A stretch of DNA of 64,000 nt from Ipomoea triloba (GCF_003576645.1 NC_044929.1:20633570-20697569), one strand, 5' to 3'. Positions 24,607 to 38,567 are shown, counted from the stretch's first letter. Numbers and translations are program-made. The notes: a model not told the origin generated them from the sequence alone.

Positions 24607-25954
24607 CTTCCAAAAAAAATTAAAATTCTGGGGTATAAAAGTATCGGAATATTGAAATAGTATTGAATAGTAGTGGGCATTAAGTTAGATTGGGTTTGAT
24701 TCCAAATTATCTAAAACATATTTTTTTAAAACCCTATAACTAAAGTAAAATCAAATTTAGATACAAATTTATAGTAAATGAAATTCAATTTAGGTATTAA
24801 TTTCAAATAATGATGAGATTTCAAAATCGGTACATTATTAATTTATGTCTCAAATTGTAATTCTTGGGTGGCATTATGTTCGTGAAATGTATTCAAAAAA
24901 AAAAAGTTTGTGAGATTGACAAAATGTAATAATATTTCATAGAATAAGTTTATCTCTCTATTTGGTTCATTTACACCGAATTGACTATTTCATTTGCAAT
25001 AGTCATTTCCAAAACCTCCCATGGTTTTCATTTGCAAATTGCAATAGTCATTTCCAAGACCTCCCATGGTATTCAATATTCATGTGGTTAGTTAAATTTT
25101 TATAATGTCAAAAATACCTTTGTGCTATTGTGTAATGTGTACATTATTTATTTAGGAAAAGAGTAAAAAAGTCATCCAAGTATTACTAACATAGCATTAG
25201 TCCCTCCGTACTTTGTCCACTCCCTGTCTCCTTGAATGACAAATTTGGCAAGGAGATTAACCACCGTATTGTGCTTGCAGTACACATGCACGATTCACGT
25301 GACTCGTCAGTGTTTACTCAATCATTATTCGGTTGACCATGATCAATAAAGTTACGTAAATTATATTATCAAATAATGTACTTTTAGTTTATTAAAAATG
25401 TACTTTGTATTCAGTAAAAGTACATTATTTTGCATAATGTATATTCAATACAGAAATAATATACTTTTAGTATATAAAAATATATTTTTTGTTATGATCC
25501 ACACAATAATTTGATGTGCTTATAGAATTCCATGCACAAATAAATTAAATTACGACATGGTCCCTTATTTTTCGCCTTCCGCTAAGGTACCCCAACACTT
25601 CTTTACAATCACTTTGTCATTCTAGCTACACATTGAAAACCTTTGCTCTTTAACCACAGCCCATTGTAGCCTTTCTATAATGCCCAACTCTTAGCCTCCA
25701 ATACTTTACTCACTTTGTGCCATTAGTTTTGAAGCATCCATCTATGTTCAACACAATACTCTTCTCTAACCGTGCTCGGCATCTCAAGCCCCTAGCCACA
25801 TAGTTGTCTTTCACAGTTTCACCAGGTAAATTTCATTTACAAAATTTCTTCTCTCTCATGCCATATCATACTCTCTTTCATCCACACAAAAGCTAAAAAG
25901 TGAAAAATCCATTGATATGATAATGTTTTTACACACACATGAAAAATGCACGAA

Positions 25955-26250
25955 AGAGCCCCAGAAGTTAGCGTAGTGGTTCATCAAGTGATTTGATGCC
26001 ACAACTGAAGACGATAGTGTGAGGTTCAAATCCAACTAGAACTATAAATTGAAAAAATGCCAAAGATGATGCAATGTGTGAAATGAATTACTTGTGCACG
26101 CATGAAGATTAAGGTCTAACCAGTAGACTAATTGCGTGACTTGTAATTTACCTTTATAGTGACTCTAGAGTCTAGAGTTAGGATCTTGTAGGATTATAAT
26201 TAGTCCGGTGAAGCTGAGATCACCTAAGTATTAAAAAAATTTCAAGAGGA
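25955..26250 (+). mobile_element. Probable SINE of a third type
   Basis: A tRNA-like head with box A TAGCGTAGTGG and box B GAGGTTCAAATCC is followed by a body of about 200 bp ending GCTGAGATCACCTAAGTATT plus an A7 tail. No exact target duplication was identified. Confidence 0.55.
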
Positions 26251-26381
26251 GTCTAGTGTAATATAGTATGCAGTTAGGGGCCAAAGTGTTACTATCAAAA
26301 GCTTCCGGGGGTTCCTGCGAAATTACCCCTTAATATCCGAGTCAAAGTGTCAAACCCAAAATAACGCTTCAAATTTCTGAG

Positions 26382-26460
26382 AAAATATCCCACAAAATGT
26401 GCCACGTCAGATGCTGCTTTTCCTCAACATCCTGCAAACGCCTTTTCTCTTTCTATAAAT
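26382..26460 (+). promoter_or_regulatory. THIC core promoter with evening-element-like and G-box-like motifs
   Basis: AAAATATCC (26382-26390) differs by one base from the plant circadian evening element AAAATATCT. CCACGTCA (26402-26409) resembles a G-box/ABRE core. TATAAAT lies at 26454-26460. THIC is reported to be clock-controlled in Arabidopsis, so the evening-element-like site fits, but this is inference from motif and position only. Confidence 0.45.
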
Positions 26461-26533
26461 CTTCTCAACCCTCCAATCCATCACTCATTTCGTCTGTAAT
26501 CTCCTCGAAGATTGAAGAGATAAGAAAAAAGAG

Positions 26534-27256
26534 GTAAAGCTTCCATTTTTGAGGTCCCTATGCTCTCTCCTCGCTCTTCTTTCTAGCCTTTTCAAGATTC
26601 ATTAACGTGCCGTAAAGTTTGCATTTTTTTTTTCTCTGGAATGATCGTTTGAAAAGGCTTCTGTACTTTGTACGTTAGATAGCGGTTCCTATCACTTCTT
26701 TTGCGTATGAGGATGTGGATTCTTGGGTAGAATCTTGTAGAATATATCAATGTAGGCTGGTTGAGGTCCCGGGGTTCTTTTCATGTTTAGTAAAAGCATG
26801 CATTTTTGAACATATAAATTGCTCAGAATGTGTTTGAAAGTTTGTTTCAGTGATGCCCAGAATAGCAGTTTTTTGCCATTTGTTGCCTAGATTGTTCATG
26901 GTCTTTTGGGTACGATGATGTAGATTATTGGGTAGGATCCTACTGACTGTATCAGTGTAGGCTGGTTCTTTTCATCTTTAGTAAAAATATGCCTTTTTGA
27001 ACATATAAATAGCTCAGAATGTGTTTGAAAGTTTGTTTCAGTGACGCCCAGAAAGCCAGAATAGCAGTTTTTTGCCATTTGTAGGCTAGATTGTTCAAGC
27101 TATACTCCTGTTCTCAGGAGTATTTATTAGAACCTTTGTTTGTTCTTTTGGGAATTCCTTTATTGTAACCCAGCATGTGTTGATTTGAATTATGTGCACA
27201 AAATCAACAGTTCTGAATTGTATTTTGATTTTGCTGCTTTCTGTTCATGTTGGCAG
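26534..27256 (+). other. THIC 5'-UTR intron carrying an internal tandem duplication
   Basis: Donor AGAG|GTAAAG at 26534 and acceptor TTGGCAG at 27256 bracket a 723-bp intron just before the start codon. Within it, about 180 bp is duplicated with an offset of about 191 bp (about 26705-26890 and 26905-27085). For example, GCTCAGAATGTGTTTGAAAG appears at 26821 and 27012. Exact transcript ends are inferred, not seen. Confidence 0.6.
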
Positions 27257-27261
27257 GATAA

Positions 27262-29611
<2,350 letters not shown>

Positions 29612-29613
29612 AG

Positions 29614-29698
29614 GTGAGTGTTAAATTAACCTAAAAAAAAAACTCTTTAAGCACCATTTCTCTCATAAAATACCAAGTAATTATCTGACTGAATGCAG
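29614..29698 (+). other. THIC 3'-UTR intron directly after the stop codon
   Basis: The donor GTGAGT starts two bases after the TAA stop (29609-29611), and an acceptor GAATGCAG ends at 29698. This 85-bp intron matches the layout known for plant THIC genes, where the first 3'-UTR intron follows the stop closely. Inferred from splice signals only. Confidence 0.6.
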
Positions 29699-29810
29699 GA
29701 TAAGAACACATGAAGAACTAACTGGTTTGGAACTTCTATGAGACATCCGGGCAATTCAGGCCAGTCTAGCAAGAATCTCAAGATCTTCATCCATCCCCCC
29801 ATCATGATAG

Positions 29811-30113
29811 GTAAGTATCTAGTTTTGGCTAGTGTCGAATAAAAATATCTAGACAATGTCATCGTTTAAGAATGTCTCTTTTTTATCAGTAATGAAAACC
29901 CGTTATTCAGTACCTTCTATTCTATGTGCCTCTTTTCCACTCTCATTGACATAAGAAACGCACCAGGGGTGTCTGTATCTGCTCTAGCCCTGGCTCCCTC
30001 AGGCCAGGATGCTAGCTGAAACAGGCTGAGAAAGTCCCTTCGAACCTGAACAGGATAATGCCTGCGTAGGGAGCGTGCATTTCCTTTTCTCTTGTTTTCT
30101 ATGTTTGTTACAG
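29811..30113 (+). other. Riboswitch-controlled alternative intron of THIC 3' UTR
   Basis: A strong donor (GATAG|GTAAGT at 29811) and an acceptor (TTGTTACAG ending at 30113) bracket an intron that contains the whole TPP aptamer. In other plants, TPP binding frees such a donor, splicing removes the 3'-processing site, and the resulting long-UTR RNA is unstable. The arrangement here fits that mechanism. Confidence 0.7.
29958..30080 (+). ncRNA. TPP (thiamine pyrophosphate) riboswitch aptamer
   Basis: The conserved thi-box parts are all present in order. They are ACGCACCAGGGGTG (P1/P2 5' side), a variable P3 arm (about 29978-30022), the pyrimidine-binding GGCTGAGAAAGTCCCTT, ACCTGAACAGGATAATGCCT (P4/P5, pyrophosphate sensor), and the closing GTAGGGAGCGTGC. 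GCAC at 29960 can pair with GTGC at 30075. Position in the 3' UTR of THIC is the normal plant location. It should lower THIC expression when TPP is plentiful. Confidence 0.97.
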
Positions 30114-32175
30114 GGATGGTGGAGAATTACCGCTAGCCCTGGCTGGCTTGTTTTGGCTGCACCCCTGTCGGGACCAGTTGCACCGCCATTTTCTTATCTG
30201 CCCAGTTGTGCAGAGCTAAACTAGTAGTAATAACTTACATTCTACCAATTTTGTCTTGCACATAATAAACACACAAACAACTGAGAGAGAATTGTATCTT
30301 TCCATCAAGAATCAATCAACAAGAAGCACAAGTGCCTTATCTTCAGCCATTGGAAGAAAAATCAAAATCTCACCAAATAATGAGTTCAGTGGCATCAGGG
30401 TCATCTACAAGAATCTGGGTTTACCTTAATTTTCCATGGGTGGAGGTTTGGTTTCTTTGGTTCCATTATAGGGGGATTGAAAGCTTAGTTGATTTTTCTC
30501 ATCCAATTCACATGGATTTGCCTTTTGTGATTGAAATGGCACCTAATATTCAAGATAATGATGATTAATAAGATATAGACAAACAATTTGGATTTCCTAA
30601 TCCAAACTTTGGTTCTTAGTCATGAGTCATGACACCTTCTACATGGCAGTATTAAAAGCAACCATTGGGAGAGAGGGGGGTTAAATTTATATTTATATTC
30701 AAAGTATTTTTAATTTTGAATCGGATTAATCCGACTTTGTAAGAGTCATGTATGCTCAAATTACTGAAATATGCCAATATTGTTCAAAAGTTGTGAATGA
30801 CTAATTTGTTTGCCATTAAATATGCATGTGAATAAAAAAGATTAAAGCTTTTGTTTTTTGTTTTTGTTTTTTTAATCAAACAAAGAGAAATACCTATACT
30901 GAACACTTAATTGTTGCAAACGGCAAACCTCCTAGCAAAAGGATATCAATTTCTAAATTTCTCTATCCCCTCCTCCCACCATAGTAAAAATCTATTACTA
31001 TTATTTTCTGTGAACGTAGACGACTTCAATTTTTCATTAGCTCTCCGATCCGATCCTCTAAACTGTCAATCAAATTAAGCATTATACGCTCGCTACCATT
31101 TAGCTATTAGTTCTGAATCACTTTCAACCACCATCTAGTGAAATTCATCATAGCGAGAAGTTTGGGATGTGTTTGGTGTGTCTTTGTCTGTTTGACAGAA
31201 TGATTCATCAAAAGAATGAGTCCATTGCCAACTCTAGCCCTTCCAATATGACCTAATTTTCAGCTTTCACACCATTACATGACCTATTATTAAAGGTAAA
31301 TCCTTTAACTGTTGCAATCGCACAATGTCTTCTCAATTTATTTGTTGTAGTAGCTATTAGAGCAATCCAATCAAGGGTTTATTTTGAGCTTTTATGTATA
31401 CAAGGACAAGAGAAGGCATGAGTTGAAGGAGAGAGGAGGAAGGAAAAAGAAAAATTGTATTTGCAGCATTATTAATTTTTGTGGATCAATAAAAATAAAA
31501 TAAAAAATTATTCTCGATGCACGTGTGGGTTCATAAACTATCTAAAATGAGTTTCCTCCACTTTTCTCACTCTCGCCTAGTGTTGCAAAAAGTTCACTTA
31601 AGCGCCATCTAGACGCTAGGCGTTGGCCGACCGTTTAGCGTATCACCTAATTGGTAGTCTAGGCGGCCGCTTAGGCACTGATTGCCTAGACCTCCTAGGC
31701 ACCGGCTAGGCTGTCTAGGGACACCTCGACATCGGAGGAGTCCATATCTAGAATCACAAAATCCCGGCATTCCCGTCAGACGCGTGCACTCTACGTGCGT
31801 TGGCATAGCTTTTTCCTTTATTTTTTTTAATTGATTTTTTTTTGTTTTTTTGTTCTCCATCCTCCTTTTCTATTTGAGATCTTAAAATATGTGCAAAAAT
31901 AAGCTAAGCTATTGAAGATGCTCCCACCCTAACTCCCCAACTTAAAAAATTTTCCATAAATCTTTTACTCATAAAAATTATCATAATCCCAATTTATATT
32001 TTATTTGGCATTCCCAAATTCCAAATTGGACACACCGGCGAATCGGCGACAATACTCTTCATCTCTTCACGCAGCTATCGTGATTCAACAAAACCACCCG
32101 CCAATTGCCAAATCCTCCTCTGCTTTAATCCAACCAGATTCTTGGTTGTTCTTCACTTCAAACTCTTATTTAGAC
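30114..32175. other. Intergenic between THIC and the Josephin gene
   Basis: The first part is THIC 3' UTR. The open frame near 30332 has no family resemblance. From about 31370 to 31610 there is MITE-like DNA (AGAGCAATCCAATCAAGG start). From about 31590 to 31740 there is GC-rich sequence with palindromic CCTAGGC/GCCTAGG motifs (listed separately). Confidence 0.5.
31590..31745. repeat. GCCTAGGC-rich dispersed repeat fragment
   Basis: Repeated AGGCG, CTAGGC and GCCGCTTAGGC motifs in a short GC-rich island inside AT-rich DNA look like the terminus of a dispersed plant repeat. It reads open on the minus strand (31609-31860) but has no protein family features. Confidence 0.4.
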
Positions 32176-33374
32176 ATGGAAGTTGAAACCAGAGCTCAGA
32201 TATATCACGAGAGACAGAGATTACAGTTCTGCCTCTTACACTCCCTCAATAATCTCTTTCAGGTACATTGTTAATCCTCCCGCTTCTTTACTTTCCTTTC
32301 TAATTTTCATATTTCAAAACTTAAAGTTGTATGAGTGTGTATAAGTTAAATTCCCAATTCTGCAAAACTTGGAGTAATTCCTTATCTTTGAAAAAATCCC
32401 CTTTCTTTGATTACCTAGATAGAATGGGACTTTAGTTATTGAAATCTTTTAGTTGTAATCTTGGATTCTTGATTATGCAGACTAAAACTAGTAATGCGTA
32501 GAAAAAGAAAAGATTAAAAATATTCAGTAGAATGATTTTGAATTCTTGATTATGCAGACTAAAACTAGTAATGCGTAGAAGAAGAAAAGTTTAAAAATAT
32601 TCAGTAGAAAGATTTTGAATTCTTGATTATGCAGACTAAAACTAGTAGTGCATAGAAAAAAAAAAAAGTTTAAAAATATTCAGTAGAAAGATTTTGAATT
32701 CTTGATTATGCAGACTAAAACTAGTAGTGCATAGAAGAAAAAAAGTTTAAAAATATTCAGTAGAAAGATTTTGAATTCTTGATTATGCAGACTAAAACCA
32801 TTTTCTCTTTCAGCTGCCCCCCTCCTTTCTTTCCTGTTTTGATCATATTATGTAATGATGAAAATCTGGGTATAAGAATGGGATTTTTTTTAAATATTGA
32901 ATTTCTGGTTTAATTCAGGAGAAAGATGCGTTTACAAGAGCTTATTTGAATGCCATTTCTGAAAGACTTGATCTTGATGATCCAGCCAAGGGAAGATGGT
33001 CTCCGATTTTTAAGTCTCATCACAACACTATCACTGGGAATTATGACATAAATGTCTTAATTGCTGCTCTTGAAGGAAAAGGGAAAACTGTAGTTTGGCA
33101 TGATCGGCGAAATAGGGCTTCTGCTATTGACCTTGATGGGCATAGTGATAAGTTGATGGGTATCATACTTAATATACCTGTCAGAAGGTGTGCTGGCCTT
33201 TGGAAAAGTAGGCATTGGGTTGCATTAAGAAGAATTGAGGGGGTTTGGTATAATTTGGACAGTGAATTTGCTGCTCCTTATGCTTTTAAAGATTTAGAAG
33301 AAGTTAGGAAACTTTTGGATGGTATAATTGCTGATGGTGCTGAAATTTTACTGGTTAATAATGAAGCACAGTGA
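32176..33374 (+). CDS. JOSL: Josephin-domain deubiquitinase (Josephin-like protein)
   Basis: Two exons, 32176-32262 and 32919-33374, join in frame to 180 residues, about one Josephin domain. These proteins are cysteine proteases that cut ubiquitin. The predicted triad is in place: Cys19 in QRLQFCLLHSLNNLFQ, His128 in KSRHWVALRR, and Asn141 in VWYNLDSE, in the same order as ataxin-3. The ATG at 32176 is chosen because MEVETRAQIYHERQ starts like family members; the frame upstream of it (32005) looks like leader sequence. There is no ubiquitin-interacting motif or extra domain. The single intron contains a 77-bp minisatellite. Arabidopsis At2g29640 is the likely counterpart; it sits next to THIC there too, as I recall. 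Confidence 0.92.
32470..32800 (+). repeat. 77-bp minisatellite in the JOSL intron
   Basis: TGATTATGCAGACTAAAAC occurs at 32470, 32547, 32624, 32703 and 32780: four full units of 77-79 bp plus a partial fifth. The units are more than 90 percent alike by eye. Each contains TATGCAG, an AG that could mimic a 3' splice site. Confidence 0.9.
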
Positions 33375-35579
33375 AACAGTGAATCTATACTTACCTTTTT
33401 CAAATTGTAGACTGCAATTCCATGGACATTCTAAATCGCAGCTTTGAAGATTTGGATTGGGAAGGTGCCAGTACGATGACTTTAGTTTCTAAAACTTGTC
33501 CCTTTTTTCATGGCTCAAGTTAAATGCTAGCGTTTGTAACATGTGCTCAAAATGTTACTCAGGTCGTGATATGTGAGATGCTGCGGGCAACAGATCATTT
33601 GAACTACTTGTATTTTGAAATTTCCAGTCTTGTTTCAGAGATTAACTGGTCAGTGCAGTGGTTTAGAGATGTATATGTAGCGTTCCGAAAAGTTAGGCCT
33701 TCTGCCTCTGCATGTTCTATCTCAATGTTGATCGTTCATACTTGAATGATTGTTGTTGTTGTTAAATCACACTTGTACATTTCTCAAATTTTGCTTACTC
33801 TTGTTGTACATTTGTCAAACTCAATCTTTTGCATCATTCTGCATCTTTTCAAGTTTTGCATTTTTGCTTCAAATATAGTATCAATTTTTTGTCAAGTATC
33901 ATGTGGCACTTCTATCTTTGTATGATTGGAGAAAAGCATATGGGTGAGTAGAAGAGTAATCATGATCTCTTTTGTCTAACTATGCGGTGTCCGTAATATT
34001 AGTTTTTTTATAAAGTTTCTGTGAGATTCTACAGATCACCGTAATATTAGTTTTTTTATAAAGTTTTTGTGAGATTCTACAGATCACCACGGCTATGTTA
34101 AAGAATGATGAATTTGGTTTTTCAGTTGAATTCTTCCTATAGGAGGATAGGTTGAAATTCATTCAGTTATCCACTTCTATGACACGAATAGCTGTGTATA
34201 ATAGGCTGTGTTACGTGTACCGAAATGTTTGCCATTACTTACAGCATGTTGGCAATTGAAGCTTGTTCTTCTTGTTGATAGTTACTGATTCTTTGGATGT
34301 GGTCTATTTCATCATTGCACTTTTCTTAATGCCATGATTTTCAGATTTCAGATGGAAAGCAGATAGTTGCTTATTATATCTATAAATCTACAATCATTAT
34401 CCTGGATGGAATCTTCATGATGGAAACATCACTACTAGCTCAAAAGTTGGCTGGTTAGGTACTAGGTTTTATCTTTGAATGTTGTTGTGGGAACCAAACT
34501 GATAGCGGTGAAGATGCGAGAAGTTTTATATTCTGAATGTACAATTTGAATTGTTGCAAAGACTTTGTAATCTATTGAATGGTAAAGAAAGCCCCTCTCT
34601 TTTGGCTATCCTTTTTACCCTTTCTCTCTATTTGGTTTTGAAATTTGTATGAGAATAGCAGATTGGCACTATCTGAGATTGGGGTTTTGTTTATTCAAAT
34701 TTGAAGTACTTTCTCTCCCACTTTTCCTTGTTTATTTGCTTTGTTTTTTCAAAGGTTTTCAGCACTAGTGTTTTCTATGTTTCAGTTGATATATATGTAT
34801 ATTTGCAAATGCTGAAGCATTTGAGTTGTTCACATTAAAGGTTACCTTTGTACTCCATTGTGTCTTCCACTTTATACCCCCCCCCCCCCACCCCCACCTA
34901 CTCATCCCCAGCCAGCCGTGTGAGCCAATTATTCCTTCATTTTCTGCACATCATGTATCATATTATAAGCTTAATTTATTGCATATCATGTTTCATATGA
35001 TGACCATATCATATCCCTTACTAATAGGGATATGATGTCAGGGGCAAGAACCCGGTCTGGATAGTTGATTTGGTGATTATAATGTTTTAAGTTCGACTCG
35101 TAGTTCACCTCATTGTGGTTCTTTGTCGACTTTGTGACCAAAGCGGGTATCACTAAACTATCAATTTTAACTAAGTATATATTACTAATGTATGTAAAGT
35201 TCAAACAATGTTATCATTTGTAAATTTAAACACATGTTGCATATATAATGCTTATTCTTCTCTTTCACCATTTGGAATATTCAACTCTAACTTAATCACC
35301 ATCAACTTCAACCAGGGATGTTAATCAAGTTAGCTCACTTAGTTTTGTGGTTAGTCTATTTAAACTATTTAACTGTTTGGTTTGGGCCAATCGTATCTAT
35401 TTTCTTCTCAATTTCAAAATTTTTAGCCATAATTCACCAATTAAGTTCTTGGTTTTAGACCAACCTACTTGGGTTATATTGACGTCCCTACTTACTAAAC
35501 CAAAGGGATAAGGTTGGCTTCCCTCGTCATCACCTCGATTACTGTGTCAATAAAACTTCACTACCCGGTAGTGTACATG
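33375..35579. other. Intergenic: JOSL 3' UTR, small duplication, SINE-like fragment
   Basis: The probable JOSL 3' UTR runs on from 33375. A 48-bp tandem duplication lies at about 33992-34087. A C-homopolymer (34877-34889) and a family B SINE-like head (about 35050-35160, box B-like AAGTTCGACTC) follow. At 35556-35587 is CTACCCGGTAGTGTACATGG, the end of another family B copy on the minus strand. No gene is supported. Confidence 0.5.
33992..34087 (+). repeat. 48-bp tandem duplication
   Basis: The unit beginning GTAATATTAGTTTTTTTATA and ending CTACAGATCACC occurs twice in a row with one base changed. Confidence 0.9.
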
Positions 35580-35587
35580 GGGTAAAC

Positions 35588-38080
35588 TAGGGCTGCAAAC
35601 GAGCCGAGCCGAGCTCGAGCCAGGGGTGGCTCGAGCTCGAGCTCGTTTAGAAAGGTGATGCTCGAGCTCGGCAGTTCTCGAGCTGCTCGAGACGAGCTCG
35701 AGCAGCTCGATTGTTCGAGCTCGAGCAGCTCGATTGTTCGAGCTCGAGCTCAAGCTCTAGCGCGAGCTCGATTTCGAGCTCGAATTTGAGCTTGAGATCA
35801 GGCTCGATTTCGAGCTCGAGAGCAGGCTCGATTTCGAGCTCGAGAGCAGGCTCGATTTCGAGCTCGAAATCAGGCTCGACTCGAATTTTCAGTTCGCAAT
35901 AATGCTTTAATTTCACCTGTTTCATCATACACTTACTGTTTTATCCATAAATAAATAATAAAAATTTTTAAACATTCCAAAGTCCAAACTTCATTTGTTA
36001 AAAACTTAAAATGTGCACAACTTCACTGCAATATCAACTACACTTAAGCACTCAAAATAAGTAAGTTCACAAGTCCACTTCAAATCTTCAATATAAACTA
36101 CAAGTCAACAACAACACCAACACTGAAAATAAGTTCATAGATCTATTTCAATATCAGTTACAAGGCAACAGCGGTAGTCATCTTTGATTCCAAGAAAGAT
36201 CTGTTGAATTTGAAAAAAGAAAAATAAGCATAATATTAGATAAGTGAAGAATGCTAAATATATGTTTAAAACAAAAAAGAATAGCTTACTTTCAGGAGTT
36301 GGATACCGGAAGAAAAATTTCTTGATATGATTTCTCCTTCATTCACTTCACACAATCCACATATATAGATATACACAGTTCATTCACTTCACACAATCCA
36401 CATATATAGCTATACACAGTTCATTCACTACACAAAATCCACAGTTCATTCACTTCACACAATCCACATATATACTTAAATATAGTATAAACATAGCTAT
36501 ACAATGCCTTGGCTAGTTCTTAGTTCTTATAGTGAACATTAAACATAGTTATACATTATAAAATAGTATAAAAGTGAACATTAAACATAGTTATACATTA
36601 TAAAATAGTATAAAATACATTACTAATCTGATATTATTCGCAAATAATAGAAAATACACTAATACAGTATAAAAATACTAGGAAAAGTAGAAGAAAAATA
36701 CTAGGCAGTTCTTATTACCGGCGAGGGGAGGTGGTGCTGCTTTGGAGTTTGGACGCTGGCAGTGGGCGAAGGTGGAGGGGAAGTGGTGCTGGTTCGGCCG
36801 CCGGCGGAGGGGAGGCGCTGCTGGTGGGCGGTCTCTGCGGCGGTGCTGGTGCGTGCTCTCTGCGGTGCTGGTGCGTGGTGGCGGTGCTTGCGTCGGGAGA
36901 CGGAAGTCGATTGGTCTGGTGGGGTGCGGTCGGGTGGGGAGGGTGCGGGCGGTCGGTGTTGCGCGGTGTGGGCGGTGTGTTTTGCGGCGGTGCTGGTGCG
37001 GTAGTCTCTGCGGCGGTGCGTACGGGAAGCGTATTGGGATTTGGGGAATTCACGAATACATTAGTCTTTGGGGAATTGGGGGAACACTTAGGGTTACTTT
37101 TTTAATTTCAAATATTTATTTTCAAATTTATAATTTTAATATTATATATATATATTTATATTATATTATTACATGGCTCGCGAGCGGCTCGTCGAGCCAC
37201 GAGCCTAAGGTATTACAGCTCGAGCTCGGCTCGATTGTTAAACGAGCCGCTCGAGCTCGGCTCGAACTCGACTTTGACCGAGTCCGAGTCAAGCTTTGAC
37301 CGAATTATAAAATAGTATAAAATACATTACTAATCTGATATTATTCGCAAATAATAGAAAATACACTAATACAGTATAAAAATACTAGGAAAAGTAGAAG
37401 AAAAATACTAGGCAGTTCTTATTACCGGCGAGGGGAGGTGGTGCTGCTTTGGAGTTTGGACGCTGGCAGTGGGCGAAGGTGGAGGGGAAGTGGTGCTGGT
37501 TCGGCCGCCGGCGGAGGGGAGGCGCTGCTGGTGCGGCGGTCTCTGCGGCGGTGCTGGTGCGGCGGTGGCGCGGTGCTGGTGCGGTGCTCTCTGCGGCGAT
37601 GCTGGTGCGGTGCTGGTGAGGTGGTGCGGTGCTCTTTGCGTACGGGAAGCAGATGAAGTCGTATTTGGGTCTTGGGAGGGTGCGTCGGTGCTGGGGGAGG
37701 GTGCGGCGGTGCTGGGGCGGTGGTGTTTGCGGCGGTGCTGGTGCGGTAGTCTCTGCGGCGGTGCCGTACGGGAAGCGTATTTGGGATTTTGGGGAATTCA
37801 CGAATACATTAGTCTTTGGGGAATTGGGGGAACACTTAGGGTTACTTTTTTAATTTCAAATATTTAGTATTTCAAATTTATAATTTTTAATATTATATAT
37901 ATATTATTTTATATTATATTATACATGGCTCGCGAGCCGCTCGTCGAGCCACGAGCCTGAGGTATTACAGCTCGAGCTCGGCTCGATTGTTAAACGAGCC
38001 GCTCGAGCTCGGCTCGAACTCGACTTTGACCGAGTCCGAGTCAAGCTTTGACCGAGCCGCTCGGCTCATTTGCAGCCCTA
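35588..38080. mobile_element. Non-autonomous hAT element, 2.5 kb, with 8-bp target duplication
   Basis: The left end TAGGGCTGCAAACGAGCCG and right end CGGCTCATTTGCAGCCCTA are inverted copies. The 8-bp sequence GGGTAAAC flanks both (35580-35587 and 38081-38088), the hAT hallmark. Sub-terminal regions are dense in GAGCTCG/CTCGAG palindromes. There is no intact transposase. Two GC-rich islands (about 36716-37030 and 37430-37775) open a Pro/Ala-rich frame on the minus strand (MNSPNPNTLPVRTAAETTAP) and may be remnants of a transposase first exon or captured DNA. A roughly 40-bp tandem array (TTCATTCACTTCACACAATC unit) lies at about 36348-36475. Confidence 0.88.
36598..38045. repeat. Tandem duplication of the right half of the hAT element
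   Basis: The segment starting TATAAAATAGTATAAAATAC at about 36598 restarts at about 37305 and continues to the sub-terminal CCGAGTCCGAGTCAAGCTTT block in both copies. Units are about 707 and 740 bp. Copy 1 stops just short of the true right terminus, so only copy 2 carries the terminal inverted repeat. Their GC-rich cores differ by short insertions. Confidence 0.85.
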
Positions 38081-38233
38081 GGGTAAACCGTGCTCTCATA
38101 TCTAATAGAGATAAATCACACTAGGAAGACCTCGTATGATGGGCTTGACCAAGAAGATGTTGAAAATAATCAAACTCGTAATCTTTAATTATGAGAATCA
38201 TATTCAATTTCATCCACTTAACCACCTTTTCGG

Positions 38234-38322
38234 GTCTGTAAATTGAAACTGATTTTGTATGATATGTTACTGTCTCGGGTCTGTAAATTGAAACTGATTT
38301 TGTATGATATGTTACTGTCCTA
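38234..38322. repeat. 46-bp tandem pair
   Basis: The unit starting GGGTCTGTAAATTGAAACTG and ending GATATGTTACTGTC occurs twice in succession. Confidence 0.9.
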
Positions 38323-38567
38323 GTGATATGTACTAGTCTTGGGCAAGGCTCATACACATTAAGGTTGTGTGCCCACATTTAAATTTCAGCTTTATTAAGA
38401 TACGTAGACAGTACATTAGAGCGCAGCTGGTCATGTGGTCATGTGTATATGCAGTTGTCATGTTAGGGTAGGTTAGCACCAATTAACTCCTATTATGGCT
38501 TTTAAATGGTTTGCGCTCCAAACTTGAAAGTTCCAGCACTTCTTAAGTACCCTAAACTTCTAAAGTC

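Larger units (their letters stand above)
22951..26381. other. Intergenic between FTSH and THIC: 3' UTR, SINEs and MITE
   Basis: The first 350 bp are the likely FTSH 3' UTR. Then come family B SINE-like copies (23609-23870), a SINE (23885-24032), an inverted-repeat MITE (24251-24606), and AT-rich DNA. A third SINE type lies at about 25955-26250. No protein-coding frame is supported. Confidence 0.6.

Noticed and set aside
32463..32800. Regular spaced repeats as a possible CRISPR array
   Set aside because: The whole 77-bp unit is conserved with no variable spacers, and it lies in a plant intron.
33524..33745. 73-codon frame after JOSL
   Set aside because: It lies in the probable 3' UTR, has no conserved features and ends in low-complexity sequence.
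35711..35902. Ser-rich frame in the hAT left end
   Set aside because: It is produced by the GAGCTCG/CTCGAG sub-terminal repeats and is open in other frames as well.
36731..37867. Gly/Trp/Cys-rich plus-strand frames in the hAT GC islands
   Set aside because: Composition-driven. Several frames are open at once, and the two copies differ by indels that break the frame.
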